A program made the position numbers and the translations under genes. Of a stretch of 64,000 nt of DNA, positions 35,289 through 46,979 are shown one piece after another. The DNA comes from Haematococcus lacustris (taxonomy: Eukaryota > Chlorophyta > Chlorophyceae > Chlamydomonadales > Haematococcaceae): positions 1-64,000 of the forward strand of contig JASKMD010000379.1 of the NCBI GenBank assembly GCA_030144725.1, given 5' to 3'. The stretch's first letter is position 1, and every line of letters begins with the position of its first letter. The notes under the pieces were generated by a model. That model worked only from the letters and a program-made list of their open reading frames with translations. It had not been told where the DNA came from and did not search any database.

Positions 35289-38113
35289 GAACCCCTTTGC
35301 CAAGTCTTACAATCTTACAACCCTACACTCAATCCATGCTGAAGGTGCAACAATCCAGTATGTACATCCCGGTTGCACTCGAACCTTCCTAGATGCGTGG
35401 TATGAGTGAAGTAGAGAGGTTGCATGCAATACATGAATAAACAATAATGGATCATGGCAGAAGTTGTGAGTGTGTAGATGTGTTTGTGTTGCGGTGCACA
35501 GGCATTGGCATTCGTGGTGTCGTGGCAAGTCACAATCACGATGGCAAACCAACGTGGCAAGTATTATGGCAAGTACCATGGCAAGTATCGTGGTATCGTG
35601 GTACCTTCCAGCCAGTGGTGTCGTGGCAAGTGTGCCCGACTGATAGACATCTCTTATTGCTTATACATGGCAATGGTACTAACGTGCTAGGGCCAGCATG
35701 TGTGAGTCAATCCAAATTGCAGCTGCCCAGCAGCTTGTAGGGGTGGGGCTTGCCCCGTGCAGCTGAGCTTGCACACCGCTTGACCTAAACAGGCCAGTGC
35801 CTATGCGACCCAGTGCCGCCCTCACACTGCTATGTGTACGGGTGGGTGCCCGGGTCAGCCTGACTGCACGCAGTCCTGCAGCCAGCGTTGCCACAGCTGC
35901 TGCCTGGGCCGGCAGCAGCGCGTAGTACGTGCCCTGTGGCAGGCTCTCCATGTGCTGCGCGTACAGCAGCGCGGCTGCCTCTGCTCCCTCACGGGTGGAG
36001 ATGTGCAGGGCCTCGTAGGCAGCTAAGTGCACTTCCTCCGGGCAGCGCTTGAACTGCGCCAGCAGCTCAGGGCTTAGGGCCTCTTGCAATGGAGGAGGGG
36101 CCCGGCACACAGGGGGATGCAAGGCCAGGGGGGCCGGCCAGCAGGTGGCTGGCGGGAGGGGGGCTTGGTGCTGCCTGGCGTGGAGGGCTGGCTGCCGTGC
36201 ATCAGGGTAGCAGTGGGGGTCGATGGTGGGGGGTCGGCGTGTAAACGGGTTGATGCCCTCGTCCACGTGGAGCTTGGGCATCAGGTCCATGATGGGCTGC
36301 AGCTCTTGGGTCAGCCCACCCAGCCCAGCCCCATGGGCCAGCTTCTGGTTCACATGGCTGCACACGCGCTTGGCGCAGGCCATCACCACTGCGCCCTGCT
36401 GGTTCACGTAGTAGCGCTGGCCAGGAGGGCAGGGCTGGGCTGCCAGGAAGTCAGCGGTCTCCGTGCAGTTGGCTACAGGCCACAACACGCCCTGGTAGCC
36501 CTGGGCCACTGGCACGGTCTGAGGTGTGGAGAGGGTGCGGCTGGTTGAGCCAGGGCGGGCAGTGGCGGGTGGGAAGGGACGGCTGGCAGGGGGTCCAGGA
36601 GCAAGACCGGGGGGTAAATTGGGGCTGGGGCTGGAGGCAGGCTGATGATGACTTGTTGTGGGTCGCGCGAACGAGCGGGATGGGTGCAGGTCTTGGGACC
36701 GCAGCTGTGTGGGCGCTGCTGCAGTCCCCGTTGCACTGTCCCACTTACCCAGGTCCCTGCACGCCAGGCAGTTCACAAACAGGAAGGTTACCAACAGCCG
36801 TGGGCATCGACCAACACGGAACTTCCCATGCAGCAACAGATGGCACAACAGCAGCCAGGCTCAACAGCTCAGGCAGTCGGGAGCAGGGAGCAAGAGCAAC
36901 CTCTGCCGCAGTTACATGACAGCCTGGCTTGTTCCCCGCTATGGGGCACTGTCGCGGGCCGTGGCCGCGAAGCTGCTGGGCGTACCTGCCAGGGCCTTGT
37001 GGTGGTGTCGCCGAGCGCTGACCGACGGCGAGCAGGGCTCCTGCTGGCCGTTGCTGTGCCCCAGCACGATCCCGGGGAGAACTCTTGATGCTGGCGCTGC
37101 AAACGTTGCCATCGTTGAGGGCAAGCGCGCCTGTACTCAATCTCATGGCGTGCTGTCTGACCGATACGCTGCTTGCCTGCAAGCCAAACAACAACGCAGC
37201 AAGGTTATGGTCATGGTCAACATCTGGTGTCGGCCAACTCCAAGCTGGAACCTAGTACGAAGCCTCGTTGCCCTGCTCAAAACTCTGCCCCAAAGCCATT
37301 GCTGGCTGCGCGCTGCGTGCTTGGCCCCGCGCTGCACCACTGACCTGGGGTTTGGGCAGAGCTGTCGGCGGCTTGGGTTAGCTTGTGGCTAGCTGAAATG
37401 GGTCTACGGCAGCTAAGGCTGCTGTGTCTGCGTTGGTCTCCGCCCTTGTCAAGGCCCACATTTGTATGACCGGCTCCGCATCTGGCGCGATGCTCTGCGC
37501 CGGCATCTCGCGATGGCGCCACCCCCTGCAGTGACGCTGAGCCCTCGGTCTCATTGGGTTCAAAGTCGGGCTGCACTTCAAAGTGGCCATGGTCGCGATG
37601 TGCAAGCAATGTCACGTCTAATCACATGGTCACCCCCGCAATGTGGATGTGCATTCTTTCATGTTTGCATTCCCTCATTCCCACAAGTAGCGATGGAACT
37701 TACAAATGTCAGCATGGAAGTGTGGCATAGGGGTGCAGAGTCGTTATTGCCCGTGGGCTGGTTGACCTGAAGCATTGCGCTCCGCCACAACACGGGGCTG
37801 CCTTACCTCCCTGATGTGCGGGTCGCATACCAACCTGAGCTAGGTGCTGCGGCCGTGCAAGTCCAAGCTAAGCTGGCAACTGTAGAAGTACCCCTGGAAC
37901 TCCCGAATCTACGGCCCATTTGATGCTGCCCATGCAATGTTGCCCATGCTGCGCCATTCTACCTCGTACCCTTTCCAGTTTGGGCGCACCCTCCACATTC
38001 CCTAGAGGGAGTACTTGGGCCAGTGGTTGAGTGCAGTTGACAAACATGGTATGGGCGTTGTCTTGAAAGGCATAGCTGACCATCACACAGAGAAAGCGCC
38101 ACCGCTGCATTGT
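35289..38113. repeat. Short macrosatellite unit U8 (2825 bp)
   Basis: The unit segment equivalent to 33142-34820 of U7 (1679 bp) is missing. At the junction, 37629-37645 is a 17-bp sequence foreign to the unit that begins GTCACCCCCGCAAT, the terminus of the transposon at 44375. The chimeric pseudogene is therefore absent. Confidence 0.95.
35679..36848 (-). CDS. Unknown 389-aa ORF (U8 copy, variant N-terminus)
   Basis: Intact, with four substitutions clustered in and near the hydrophobic N-terminus (Ala to Val, Leu to Phe, Tyr to Asn and Ala to Gly). All are shared with U9 and U10. Confidence 0.4.
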   Translation of the reverse strand: MCHLLLHGKFRVGRCPRLLVTFLFVNCLACRDLGKWDSATGTAAAPTQLRSQDLHPSRSFARPTTSHHQPASSPSPNLPPGLAPGPPASRPFPPATARPGSTSRTLSTPQTVPVAQGYQGVLWPVANCTETADFLAAQPCPPGQRYYVNQQGAVVMACAKRVCSHVNQKLAHGAGLGGLTQELQPIMDLMPKLHVDEGINPFTRRPPTIDPHCYPDARQPALHARQHQAPLPPATCWPAPLALHPPVCRAPPPLQEALSPELLAQFKRCPEEVHLAAYEALHISTREGAEAAALLYAQHMESLPQGTYYALLPAQAAAVATLAAGLRAVRLTRAPTRTHSSVRAALGRIGTGLFRSSGVQAQLHGASPTPTSCWAAAIWIDSHMLALAR

Positions 38114-40938
38114 GAACCCCTTTGCCAAGTCTTACAATCTTACAACCCTACACTCAATCCATGCTGAAGGTGCAACAATCCAGTATGTACATCCCGGTTG
38201 CACTCGAACCTTCCTAGATGCGTGGTATGAGTGAAGTAGAGAGGTTGCATGCAATACATGAATAAACAATAATGGATCATGGCAGAAGTTGTGAGTGTGT
38301 AGATGTGTTTGTGTTGCGGTGCACAGGCATTGGCATTCGTGGTGTCGTGGCAAGTCACAATCACGATGGCAAACCAACGTGGCAAGTATTATGGCAAGTA
38401 CCATGGCAAGTATCGTGGTATCGTGGTACCTTCCAGCCAGTGGTGTCGTGGCAAGTGTGCCCGACTGATAGACATCTCTTATTGCTTATACATGGCAATG
38501 GTACTAACGTGCTAGGGCCAGCATGTGTGAGTCAATCCAAATTGCAGCTGCCCAGCAGCTTGTAGGGGTGGGGCTTGCCCCGTGCAGCTGAGCTTGCACA
38601 CCGCTTGACCTAAACAGGCCAGTGCCTATGCGACCCAGTGCCGCCCTCACACTGCTATGTGTACGGGTGGGTGCCCGGGTCAGCCTGACTGCACGCAGTC
38701 CTGCAGCCAGCGTTGCCACAGCTGCTGCCTGGGCCGGCAGCAGCGCGTAGTACGTGCCCTGTGGCAGGCTCTCCATGTGCTGCGCGTACAGCAGCGCGGC
38801 TGCCTCTGCTCCCTCACGGGTGGAGATGTGCAGGGCCTCGTAGGCAGCTAAGTGCACTTCCTCCGGGCAGCGCTTGAACTGCGCCAGCAGCTCAGGGCTT
38901 AGGGCCTCTTGCAATGGAGGAGGGGCCCGGCACACAGGGGGATGCAAGGCCAGGGGGGCCGGCCAGCAGGTGGCTGGCGGGAGGGGGGCTTGGTGCTGCC
39001 TGGCGTGGAGGGCTGGCTGCCGTGCATCAGGGTAGCAGTGGGGGTCGATGGTGGGGGGTCGGCGTGTAAACGGGTTGATGCCCTCGTCCACGTGGAGCTT
39101 GGGCATCAGGTCCATGATGGGCTGCAGCTCTTGGGTCAGCCCACCCAGCCCAGCCCCATGGGCCAGCTTCTGGTTCACATGGCTGCACACGCGCTTGGCG
39201 CAGGCCATCACCACTGCGCCCTGCTGGTTCACGTAGTAGCGCTGGCCAGGAGGGCAGGGCTGGGCTGCCAGGAAGTCAGCGGTCTCCGTGCAGTTGGCTA
39301 CAGGCCACAACACGCCCTGGTAGCCCTGGGCCACTGGCACGGTCTGAGGTGTGGAGAGGGTGCGGCTGGTTGAGCCAGGGCGGGCAGTGGCGGGTGGGAA
39401 GGGACGGCTGGCAGGGGGTCCAGGAGCAAGACCGGGGGGTAAATTGGGGCTGGGGCTGGAGGCAGGCTGATGATGACTTGTTGTGGGTCGCGCGAACGAG
39501 CGGGATGGGTGCAGGTCTTGGGACCGCAGCTGTGTGGGCGCTGCTGCAGTCCCCGTTGCACTGTCCCACTTACCCAGGTCCCTGCACGCCAGGCAGTTCA
39601 CAAACAGGAAGGTTACCAACAGCCGTGGGCATCGACCAACACGGAACTTCCCATGCAGCAACAGATGGCACAACAGCAGCCAGGCTCAACAGCTCAGGCA
39701 GTCGGGAGCAGGGAGCAAGAGCAACCTCTGCCGCAGTTACATGACAGCCTGGCTTGTTCCCCGCTATGGGGCACTGTCGCGGGCCGTGGCCGCGAAGCTG
39801 CTGGGCGTACCTGCCAGGGCCTTGTGGTGGTGTCGCCGAGCGCTGACCGACGGCGAGCAGGGCTCCTGCTGGCCGTTGCTGTGCCCCAGCACGATCCCGG
39901 GGAGAACTCTTGATGCTGGCGCTGCAAACGTTGCCATCGTTGAGGGCAAGCGCGCCTGTACTCAATCTCATGGCGTGCTGTCTGACCGATACGCTGCTTG
40001 CCTGCAAGCCAAACAACAACGCAGCAAGGTTATGGTCATGGTCAACATCTGGTGTCGGCCAACTCCAAGCTGGAACCTAGTACGAAGCCTCGTTGCCCTG
40101 CTCAAAACTCTGCCCCAAAGCCATTGCTGGCTGCGCGCTGCGTGCTTGGCCCCGCGCTGCACCACTGACCTGGGGTTTGGGCAGAGCTGTCGGCGGCTTG
40201 GGTTAGCTTGTGGCTAGCTGAAATGGGTCTACGGCAGCTAAGGCTGCTGTGTCTGCGTTGGTCTCCGCCCTTGTCAAGGCCCACATTTGTATGACCGGCT
40301 CCGCATCTGGCGCGATGCTCTGCGCCGGCATCTCGCGATGGCGCCACCCCCTGCAGTGACGCTGAGCCCTCGGTCTCATTGGGTTCAAAGTCGGGCTGCA
40401 CTTCAAAGTGGCCATGGTCGCGATGTGCAAGCCATGTCACGTCTAATCACATGGTCACCCCCGCAATGTGGATGTGCATTCTTTCATGTTTGCATTCCCT
40501 CATTCCCACAAGTAGCGATGGAACTTACAAATGTCAGCATGGAAGTGTGGCATAGGGGTGCAGAGTCGTTATTGCCCGTGGGCTGGTTGACCTGAAGCAT
40601 TGCGCTCCGCCACAACACGGGGCTGCCTTACCTCCCTGATGTGCGGGTCGCATACCAACCTGAGCTAGGTGCTGCGGCCGTGCAAGTCCAAGCTAAGCTG
40701 GCAACTGTAGAAGTACCCCTGGAACTCCCGAATCTACGGCCCATTTGATGCTGCCCATGCAATGTTGCCCATGCTGCGCCATTCTACCTCGTACCCTTTC
40801 CAGTTTGGGCGCACCCTCCACATTCCCTAGAGGGAGTACTTGGGCCAGTGGTTGAGTGCAGTTGACAAACATGGTATGGGCGTTGTCTTGAAAGGCATAG
40901 CTGACCATCACACAGAGAAAGCGCCACCGCTGCATTGT
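38114..40938. repeat. Short macrosatellite unit U9 (2825 bp)
   Basis: Same deletion and 17-bp transposon scar as U8, near 40454-40470. Confidence 0.95.
38504..39673 (-). CDS. Unknown 389-aa ORF (U9 copy)
   Basis: Same protein variant as in U8. Confidence 0.4.
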   Translation of the reverse strand: MCHLLLHGKFRVGRCPRLLVTFLFVNCLACRDLGKWDSATGTAAAPTQLRSQDLHPSRSFARPTTSHHQPASSPSPNLPPGLAPGPPASRPFPPATARPGSTSRTLSTPQTVPVAQGYQGVLWPVANCTETADFLAAQPCPPGQRYYVNQQGAVVMACAKRVCSHVNQKLAHGAGLGGLTQELQPIMDLMPKLHVDEGINPFTRRPPTIDPHCYPDARQPALHARQHQAPLPPATCWPAPLALHPPVCRAPPPLQEALSPELLAQFKRCPEEVHLAAYEALHISTREGAEAAALLYAQHMESLPQGTYYALLPAQAAAVATLAAGLRAVRLTRAPTRTHSSVRAALGRIGTGLFRSSGVQAQLHGASPTPTSCWAAAIWIDSHMLALAR

Positions 40939-43763
40939 GAACCCCTTTGCCAAGTCTTACAATCTTACAACCCTACACTCAATCCATGCTGAAGGTGCAA
41001 CAATCCAGTATGTACATCCCGGTTGCACTCGAACCTTCCTAGATGCGTGGTATGAGTGAAGTAGAGAGGTTGCATGCAATACATGAATAAACAATAATGG
41101 ATCATGGCAGAAGTTGTGAGTGTGTAGATGTGTTTGTGTTGCGGTGCACAGGCATTGGCATTCGTGGTGTCGTGGCAAGTCACAATCACGATGGCAAACC
41201 AACGTGGCAAGTATTATGGCAAGTACCATGGCAAGTATCGTGGTATCGTGGTACCTTCCAGCCAGTGGTGTCGTGGCAAGTGTGCCCGACTGATAGACAT
41301 CTCTTATTGCTTATACATGGCAATGGTACTAACGTGCTAGGGCCAGCATGTGTGAGTCAATCCAAATTGCAGCTGCCCAGCAGCTTGTAGGGGTGGGGCT
41401 TGCCCCGTGCAGCTGAGCTTGCACACCGCTTGACCTAAACAGGCCAGTGCCTATGCGACCCAGTGCCGCCCTCACACTGCTATGTGTACGGGTGGGTGCC
41501 CGGGTCAGCCTGACTGCACGCAGTCCTGCAGCCAGCGTTGCCACAGCTGCTGCCTGGGCCGGCAGCAGCGCGTAGTACGTGCCCTGTGGCAGGCTCTCCA
41601 TGTGCTGCGCGTACAGCAGCGCGGCTGCCTCTGCTCCCTCACGGGTGGAGATGTGCAGGGCCTCGTAGGCAGCTAAATGCACTTCCTCCAGGCAGCGCTT
41701 GAACTGCGCCAGCAGCTCAGGGCTTAGGGCCTCTTGCAATGGAGGAGGGGCCCGGCACACAGGGGGATGCAAGGCCAGGGGGGCCGGCCAGCAGGTGGCT
41801 GGCGGGAGGGGGGCTTGGTGCTGCCTGGCGTGGAGGGCTGGCTGCCGTGCATCAGGGTAGCAGTGGGGGTCGATGGTGGGGGGTCGGCGTGTAAACGGGT
41901 TGATGCCCTCGTCCACGTGGAGCTTGGGCATCAGGTCCATGATGGGCTGCAGCTCTTGGGTCAGCCCACCCAGCCCAGCCCCATGGGCCAGCTTCTGGTT
42001 CACATGGCTGCACACGCGCTTGGCGCAGGCCATCACCACTGCGCCCTGCTGGTTCACGTAGTAGCGCTGGCCAGGAGGGCAGGGCTGGGCTGCCAGGAAG
42101 TCAGCGGTCTCCGTGCAGTTGGCTACAGGCCACAACACGCCCTGGTAGCCCTGGGCCACTGGCACGGTCTGAGGTGTGGAGAGGGTGCGGCTGGTTGAGC
42201 CAGGGCGGGCAGTGGCGGGTGGGAAGGGACGGCTGGCAGGGGGTCCAGGAGCAAGACCGGGGGGTAAATTGGGGCTGGGGCTGGAGGCAGGCTGATGATG
42301 ACTTGTTGTGGGTCGCGCGAACGAGCGGGATGGGTGCAGGTCTTGGGACCGCAGCTGTGTGGGCGCTGCTGCAGTCCCCGTTGCACTGTCCCACTTACCC
42401 AGGTCCCTGCACGCCAGGCAGTTCACAAACAGGAAGGTTACCAACAGCCGTGGGCATCGACCAACACGGAACTTCCCATGCAGCAACAGATGGCACAACA
42501 GCAGCCAGGCTCAACAGCTCAGGCAGTCGGGAGCAGGGAGCAAGAGCAACCTCTGCCGCAGTTACATGACAGCCTGGCTTGTTCCCCGCTATGGGGCACT
42601 GTCGCGGGCCGTGGCCGCGAAGCTGCTGGGCGTACCTGCCAGGGCCTTGTGGTGGTGTCGCCGAGCGCTGACCGACGGCGAGCAGGGCTCCTGCTGGCCG
42701 TTGCTGTGCCCCAGCACGATCCCGGGGAGAACTCTTGATGCTGGCGCTGCAAACGTTGCCATCGTTGAGGGCAAGCGCGCCTGTACTCAATCTCATGGCG
42801 TGCTGTCTGACCGATACGCTGCTTGCCTGCAAGCCAAACAACAACGCAGCAAGGTTATGGTCATGGTCAACATCTGGTGTCGGCCAACTCCAAGCTGGAA
42901 CCTAGTACGAAGCCTCGTTGCCCTGCTCAAAACTCTGCCCCAAAGCCATTGCTGGCTGCGCGCTGCGTGCTTGGCCCCGCGCTGCACCACTGACCTGGGG
43001 TCTGGGCAGAGCTGTCGGCGGCTTGGGTTAGCTTGTGGCTAGCTGAAATGGGTCTACGGCAGCTAAGGCTGCTGTGTCTGCGTTGGTCTCCGCCCTTGTC
43101 AAGGCCCACATTTGTATGACCGGCTCCGCATCTGGCGCGATGCTCTGCGCCGGCATCTCGCGATGGCGCCACCCCCTGCAGTGACGCTGAGCCCTCGGTC
43201 TCATTGGGTTCAAAGTCGGGCTGCACTTCAAAGTGGCCATGGTCGCGATGTGCAAGCCATGTCACGTCTAATCACATGGTCACCCCCGCAATGTGGATGT
43301 GCATTCTTTCATGTTTGCATTCCCTCATTCCCACAAGTAGCGATGGAACTTACAAATGTCAGCATGGAAGTGTGGCATAGGGGTGCAGAGTCGTTATTGC
43401 CCGTGGGCTGGTTGACCTGAAGCATTGCGCTCCGCCACAACACGGGGCTGCCTTACCTCCCTGATGTGCGGGTCGCATACCAACCTGAGCTAGGTGCTGC
43501 GGCCGTGCAAGTCCAAGCTAAGCTGGCAACTGTAGAAGTACCCCTGGAACTCCCGAACCTACGGCCCATTTGATGCTGCCCATGCAATGTTGCCCATGCT
43601 GCGCCATTCTACAACGTACCCTTTCCAGTTTGGGCGCACCCTCCACATTCCCTAGAGGGAGTACTTGGGCCAGTGGTTGAGTGCAGTTGACAAACATGGT
43701 ATGGGCGTTGTCTTGAAAGGCATAGCTGACCATCACACAGAGAAAGCGCCACCGCTGCATTGT
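40939..43763. repeat. Short macrosatellite unit U10 (2825 bp)
   Basis: Same deletion and scar as U8, near 43279-43295. It has private substitutions such as a TCTGGGCAG variant near 43001. Confidence 0.95.
41329..42498 (-). CDS. Unknown 389-aa ORF (U10 copy)
   Basis: Variant N-terminus as in U8 and U9, plus a Pro to Leu change in KRCPEEVH (KRCLEEVH). Confidence 0.4.
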   Translation of the reverse strand: MCHLLLHGKFRVGRCPRLLVTFLFVNCLACRDLGKWDSATGTAAAPTQLRSQDLHPSRSFARPTTSHHQPASSPSPNLPPGLAPGPPASRPFPPATARPGSTSRTLSTPQTVPVAQGYQGVLWPVANCTETADFLAAQPCPPGQRYYVNQQGAVVMACAKRVCSHVNQKLAHGAGLGGLTQELQPIMDLMPKLHVDEGINPFTRRPPTIDPHCYPDARQPALHARQHQAPLPPATCWPAPLALHPPVCRAPPPLQEALSPELLAQFKRCLEEVHLAAYEALHISTREGAEAAALLYAQHMESLPQGTYYALLPAQAAAVATLAAGLRAVRLTRAPTRTHSSVRAALGRIGTGLFRSSGVQAQLHGASPTPTSCWAAAIWIDSHMLALAR

Positions 43764-44192
43764 GAACCCCTTTGCCAAGTCTTACAATCTTGCAACCCTA
43801 CACTCAATCCATGCTGAAGGTGCAACAATCCAGTATGTACATCCCGGTTGCACTCGAACCTTCCTAGATGCGTGGTATGAGTGAAGTAGAGAGGTTGCAT
43901 GCAATACATGAATAAACAATAATGGATCATGGCAGAAGTTGTGAGTGTGTAGATGTGTTTGTGTTGCGGTGCACAGGCATTGGCATTCGTGGTGTCGTGG
44001 CAAGTCACAATCACGATGGCAAACCAACGTGGCAAGTATTATGGCAAGTACCATGGCAAGTATCGTGGTATCGTGGTACCTTCCAGCCAGTGGTGTCGTG
44101 GCAAGTGTGCCCGACTGATAGACATCTCTTATTGCTTATACATGGCAATGGTACTAACGTGCTAGGGCCAGCATGTGTGAGTCAATCCAAAT
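43764..44192. repeat. Macrosatellite unit U11, truncated right end of the array
   Basis: First 429 bp of a unit. It stops abruptly at GAGTCAATCCAAAT, within the C-terminal part of the 389-codon ORF. Confidence 0.95.
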
Positions 44193-44374
44193 CGAAGGGC
44201 AAGCTGCTTCCTTGATGCCATAGGCAAGCAAGCAAGCAATGACTATGCTTTTGCACAAGGGGGAGAAAGCCTGGCTCCTAAGATGATGCAGGTTAGTACA
44301 GATGCGAGTGTTGGATAGTCGCAGGCATATGCACATAGGCATGCACACTGTCAGCTGGCGGCAGACAGCATGCG
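44193..44374 (-). repeat. Inverted scrap of a KDZ-like element
   Basis: Reverse-complement match, with indels, to about 13587-13808 inside the KDZ-like element. Shared landmarks include the TTGC repeat with CTATGGCATCAAGGAAG and GACAGCATGCG. It is diverged and shorter, so it comes from another copy of the family. It is joined directly to U11 on the left and to the 3.78-kb transposon on the right. Confidence 0.85.
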
Positions 44375-46409
44375 GTCACCCCCGCAATTGGCTGCACCCC
44401 TGATAAAATCTTACCGGTCTTTGAGAGTTTTACAGCAATTCGTGCGCAGGGCGGTGCAGCTCATTAAAGCGAAGCTAGCGGGCTGCTCGGGCTGATGTGC
44501 ACCTGTGCCGGGGCGGGCGGGGGTGCTGGGAATTCTGGTCGCGTTGTGCCGGGATTGGCCTGCTTAGTGGGGCTGTGATCAGCGAATAGCTATCGCGCTC
44601 AGCGGCCCAGCTTTTCAAAAAATTTGAATTTCTTGTCGGGCGCAGGACTCCCCCGACATGTGTTCTAGTGCTAGTGCTAGTGCTGATAATGTGCTTGGGA
44701 GTGCTAGTATGGCTTGTGGGCTGTCCCTGCACCACAACGTGCGACAACAAGCGTGCGACTCGTGTCACGTAAGACCACGTCAAACTTCCATGAAATGTGC
44801 AACTTTCCCGGCCGGTTATCTGTCCAACCAGGACGGCAAGAGATGGACTGCAAGTTCAGTGCGGCTCCTTGTGTGGGCTTCTATCGTGTAATCAGAAAAC
44901 AAGCGCGTTGTGTTCATGTGTGGGCCGTTTGTGATGCTCCAAAGTAGACCCCCATGCACCTTACACATCAATTGTCCGCCTCATATTAAGCCTCCAGCTC
45001 CTCACTTTGCAGCTCTCTGCGCACTAAACGACGCAATTCCCGCCGTCCTTCTTGCCTCTTCCACCCCATGTGCATGCGATATCGTTCACAGTGTTTGTTG
45101 GTCAGTTTGCCAAAGCACACCTCATCATGCAGCAAATTGGGATGGAACAACATCAACAATGCATAACACTCTTCGTCTTCCCTCACCTCCTTCACAGTGT
45201 CTTGAAACATGGGCATGGGCTCAAGTGGGGTGGTACTGTCAGGCTTCATGCACGGCAGGCATGGCACACTCATGCACGTGCTGCATGCACAACCAGCCAT
45301 GGCCCATTGAGGCTGCTCCCTGTCAGGTGTGAACACCATGCGGTGCATTGCCCTACACCCCTTTACATCATCATGCATGCGCCCCACATCAGCCTCAGGC
45401 ATACTGCATACAGCTGCTTGCCTAGCGTCGTCAAGCACCAGGTAGCGCCGAAACATAATGTGACCACGAAGCCTGTGGCTGGCACTGGTGTCTTGTGCAT
45501 GGCATGGCACAGCAAAATGCTTGTTAGCCCAATCAGTCAGCACAGCAGCCCCACACACTTTTCCCACGAGTTCAGGATGCACTAGCATCTGCTCCCTCCA
45601 CTCCCTCTTGGACACCCCACCCTCGGAGTCATGCGTGCTCTTGAAGTGCGATGTGGCACCATATGACCATTGCACAGGCACCCCAAACCTATTAGCTAGG
45701 TGCCAATGCAACCTAATGGCCTTAGCCCACCTGACCTGTGATGCACAACCATCTGACCACAAACACAGTTGCCTCATGTCCATCTTGCCCACCCACCCCT
45801 CTCCATCATCCCTCCCATCACCCACCCCATCGGGGTTGCTGGCCACACCCAAGATGCCATCCGGGTGCCGCCTGCCTTGCAGCAAACACTCAATCACTTG
45901 CACGAGGGCTGTGGTGGAAGCCTCAGCTGACTAGTCACACTTGTCAGCAGTCACAAACACTGACTCCTCCCTGTAGTTGCCAGCCATGTCCTGGTAGTGT
46001 GCACATGCCACGAACACTGACATGGTCCGCTGCTTCCAATATGCTCCCTGACATGCTATGTCTTGGTGGATGGTGAGCTTCTCTAGCCAGTCACACGACA
46101 CGACAACCAACCCCGGTGTGTTGCGCACAGCGGCACAGTGCGCCCTAAAGGTGGCACGCTGATGCTTGGCAAGGTATTGATGCCACAACTGCTTCTGCAT
46201 GAGGTCATTCAGGCCAACCACCAACTCACCCGACGTGGTTTGGACTGCATGAGGTTTGCATGAGGTCGTCAGCGTGCTTGCTGCGCTGTCCTGGGCTGAG
46301 GGGGAGGGGGCGCTGTTGCAAGCGACCGGCTTTGGTGGGCACCCACCACAGCTGAGTAGGGCAGCCCAGGGATGCGCAATGCATGGGCCACACTATGATG
46401 CCTGCACAT

Positions 46410-46680
46410 GCACACAGGTGGGAGTGGGAGGTGTGGTGGTGTGGTGAGTCGGAGGTGTGGTGTGAGGTGGTGGGAGGTGTGGTGAGTGGAGTGGTGAGGG
46501 AGGTGAGTGGTGTGGTGAGGGAGGTGAGTGGTGAGGTGAGGGAGGTGAGTGGTGTGATGAGTGGTGAGGTGAGGGAGGTGTGGGAGTGGGAGGTGGTGTG
46601 AGGTGGTGGGAGGTGTGGTGAGTGGGAGGTGTGGGAGGTGTGGTGAGTGGGAGGTGTGGTGGTGGGTGCTTGGGAGGGCA
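46410..46680. repeat. GGTGTGGTGAG minisatellite inside the transposase intron
   Basis: Degenerate GAGGTGTGGTGAGTG and GAGGGAGGTGAGTGG repeats. Unspliced translation gives the His/Thr/Pro-rich tail of the 451-codon minus ORF, which I regard as intron. Confidence 0.85.
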
Positions 46681-46979
46681 TGCATGGGAACTGCGTACCT
46701 TGGCATGGGCGCTTGAGTTGTGTCCTGGCGTGGGCGCTCGAAGAGGGGTGACCTGAGGGACTCAGGGACGTGGGGAGAGCATGGAGGATGGTCTGGGAGG
46801 GGGTGGTCTGCGGCCTCTTGCATCTGCTTCCCCATTTGCTGCTGCTTCAGTAGCAGGTCAGCCTGCTGCTGCTGCAACAGGTGTTGCTGTGCTGCCAGCT
46901 GCTGCTGCACCTGGCGTTGCAATTCAGCCCCACTGTGTGCCTCGAGCTGTTGCTGCAGCCTGTAAAGCTGCTGCTGCAA

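Noticed and set aside
44658..44947. Short plus ORFs (77 codons each) near the left end of the 3.78-kb transposon
   Set aside because: They overlap each other in different frames, start in a CTAGTG microsatellite and show no recognisable protein features.
46226..46681. His/Thr/Ser/Pro-rich 151-codon minus ORF
   Set aside because: It lies mostly in the minisatellite intron of the transposase gene and is in a different frame from the spliced model.
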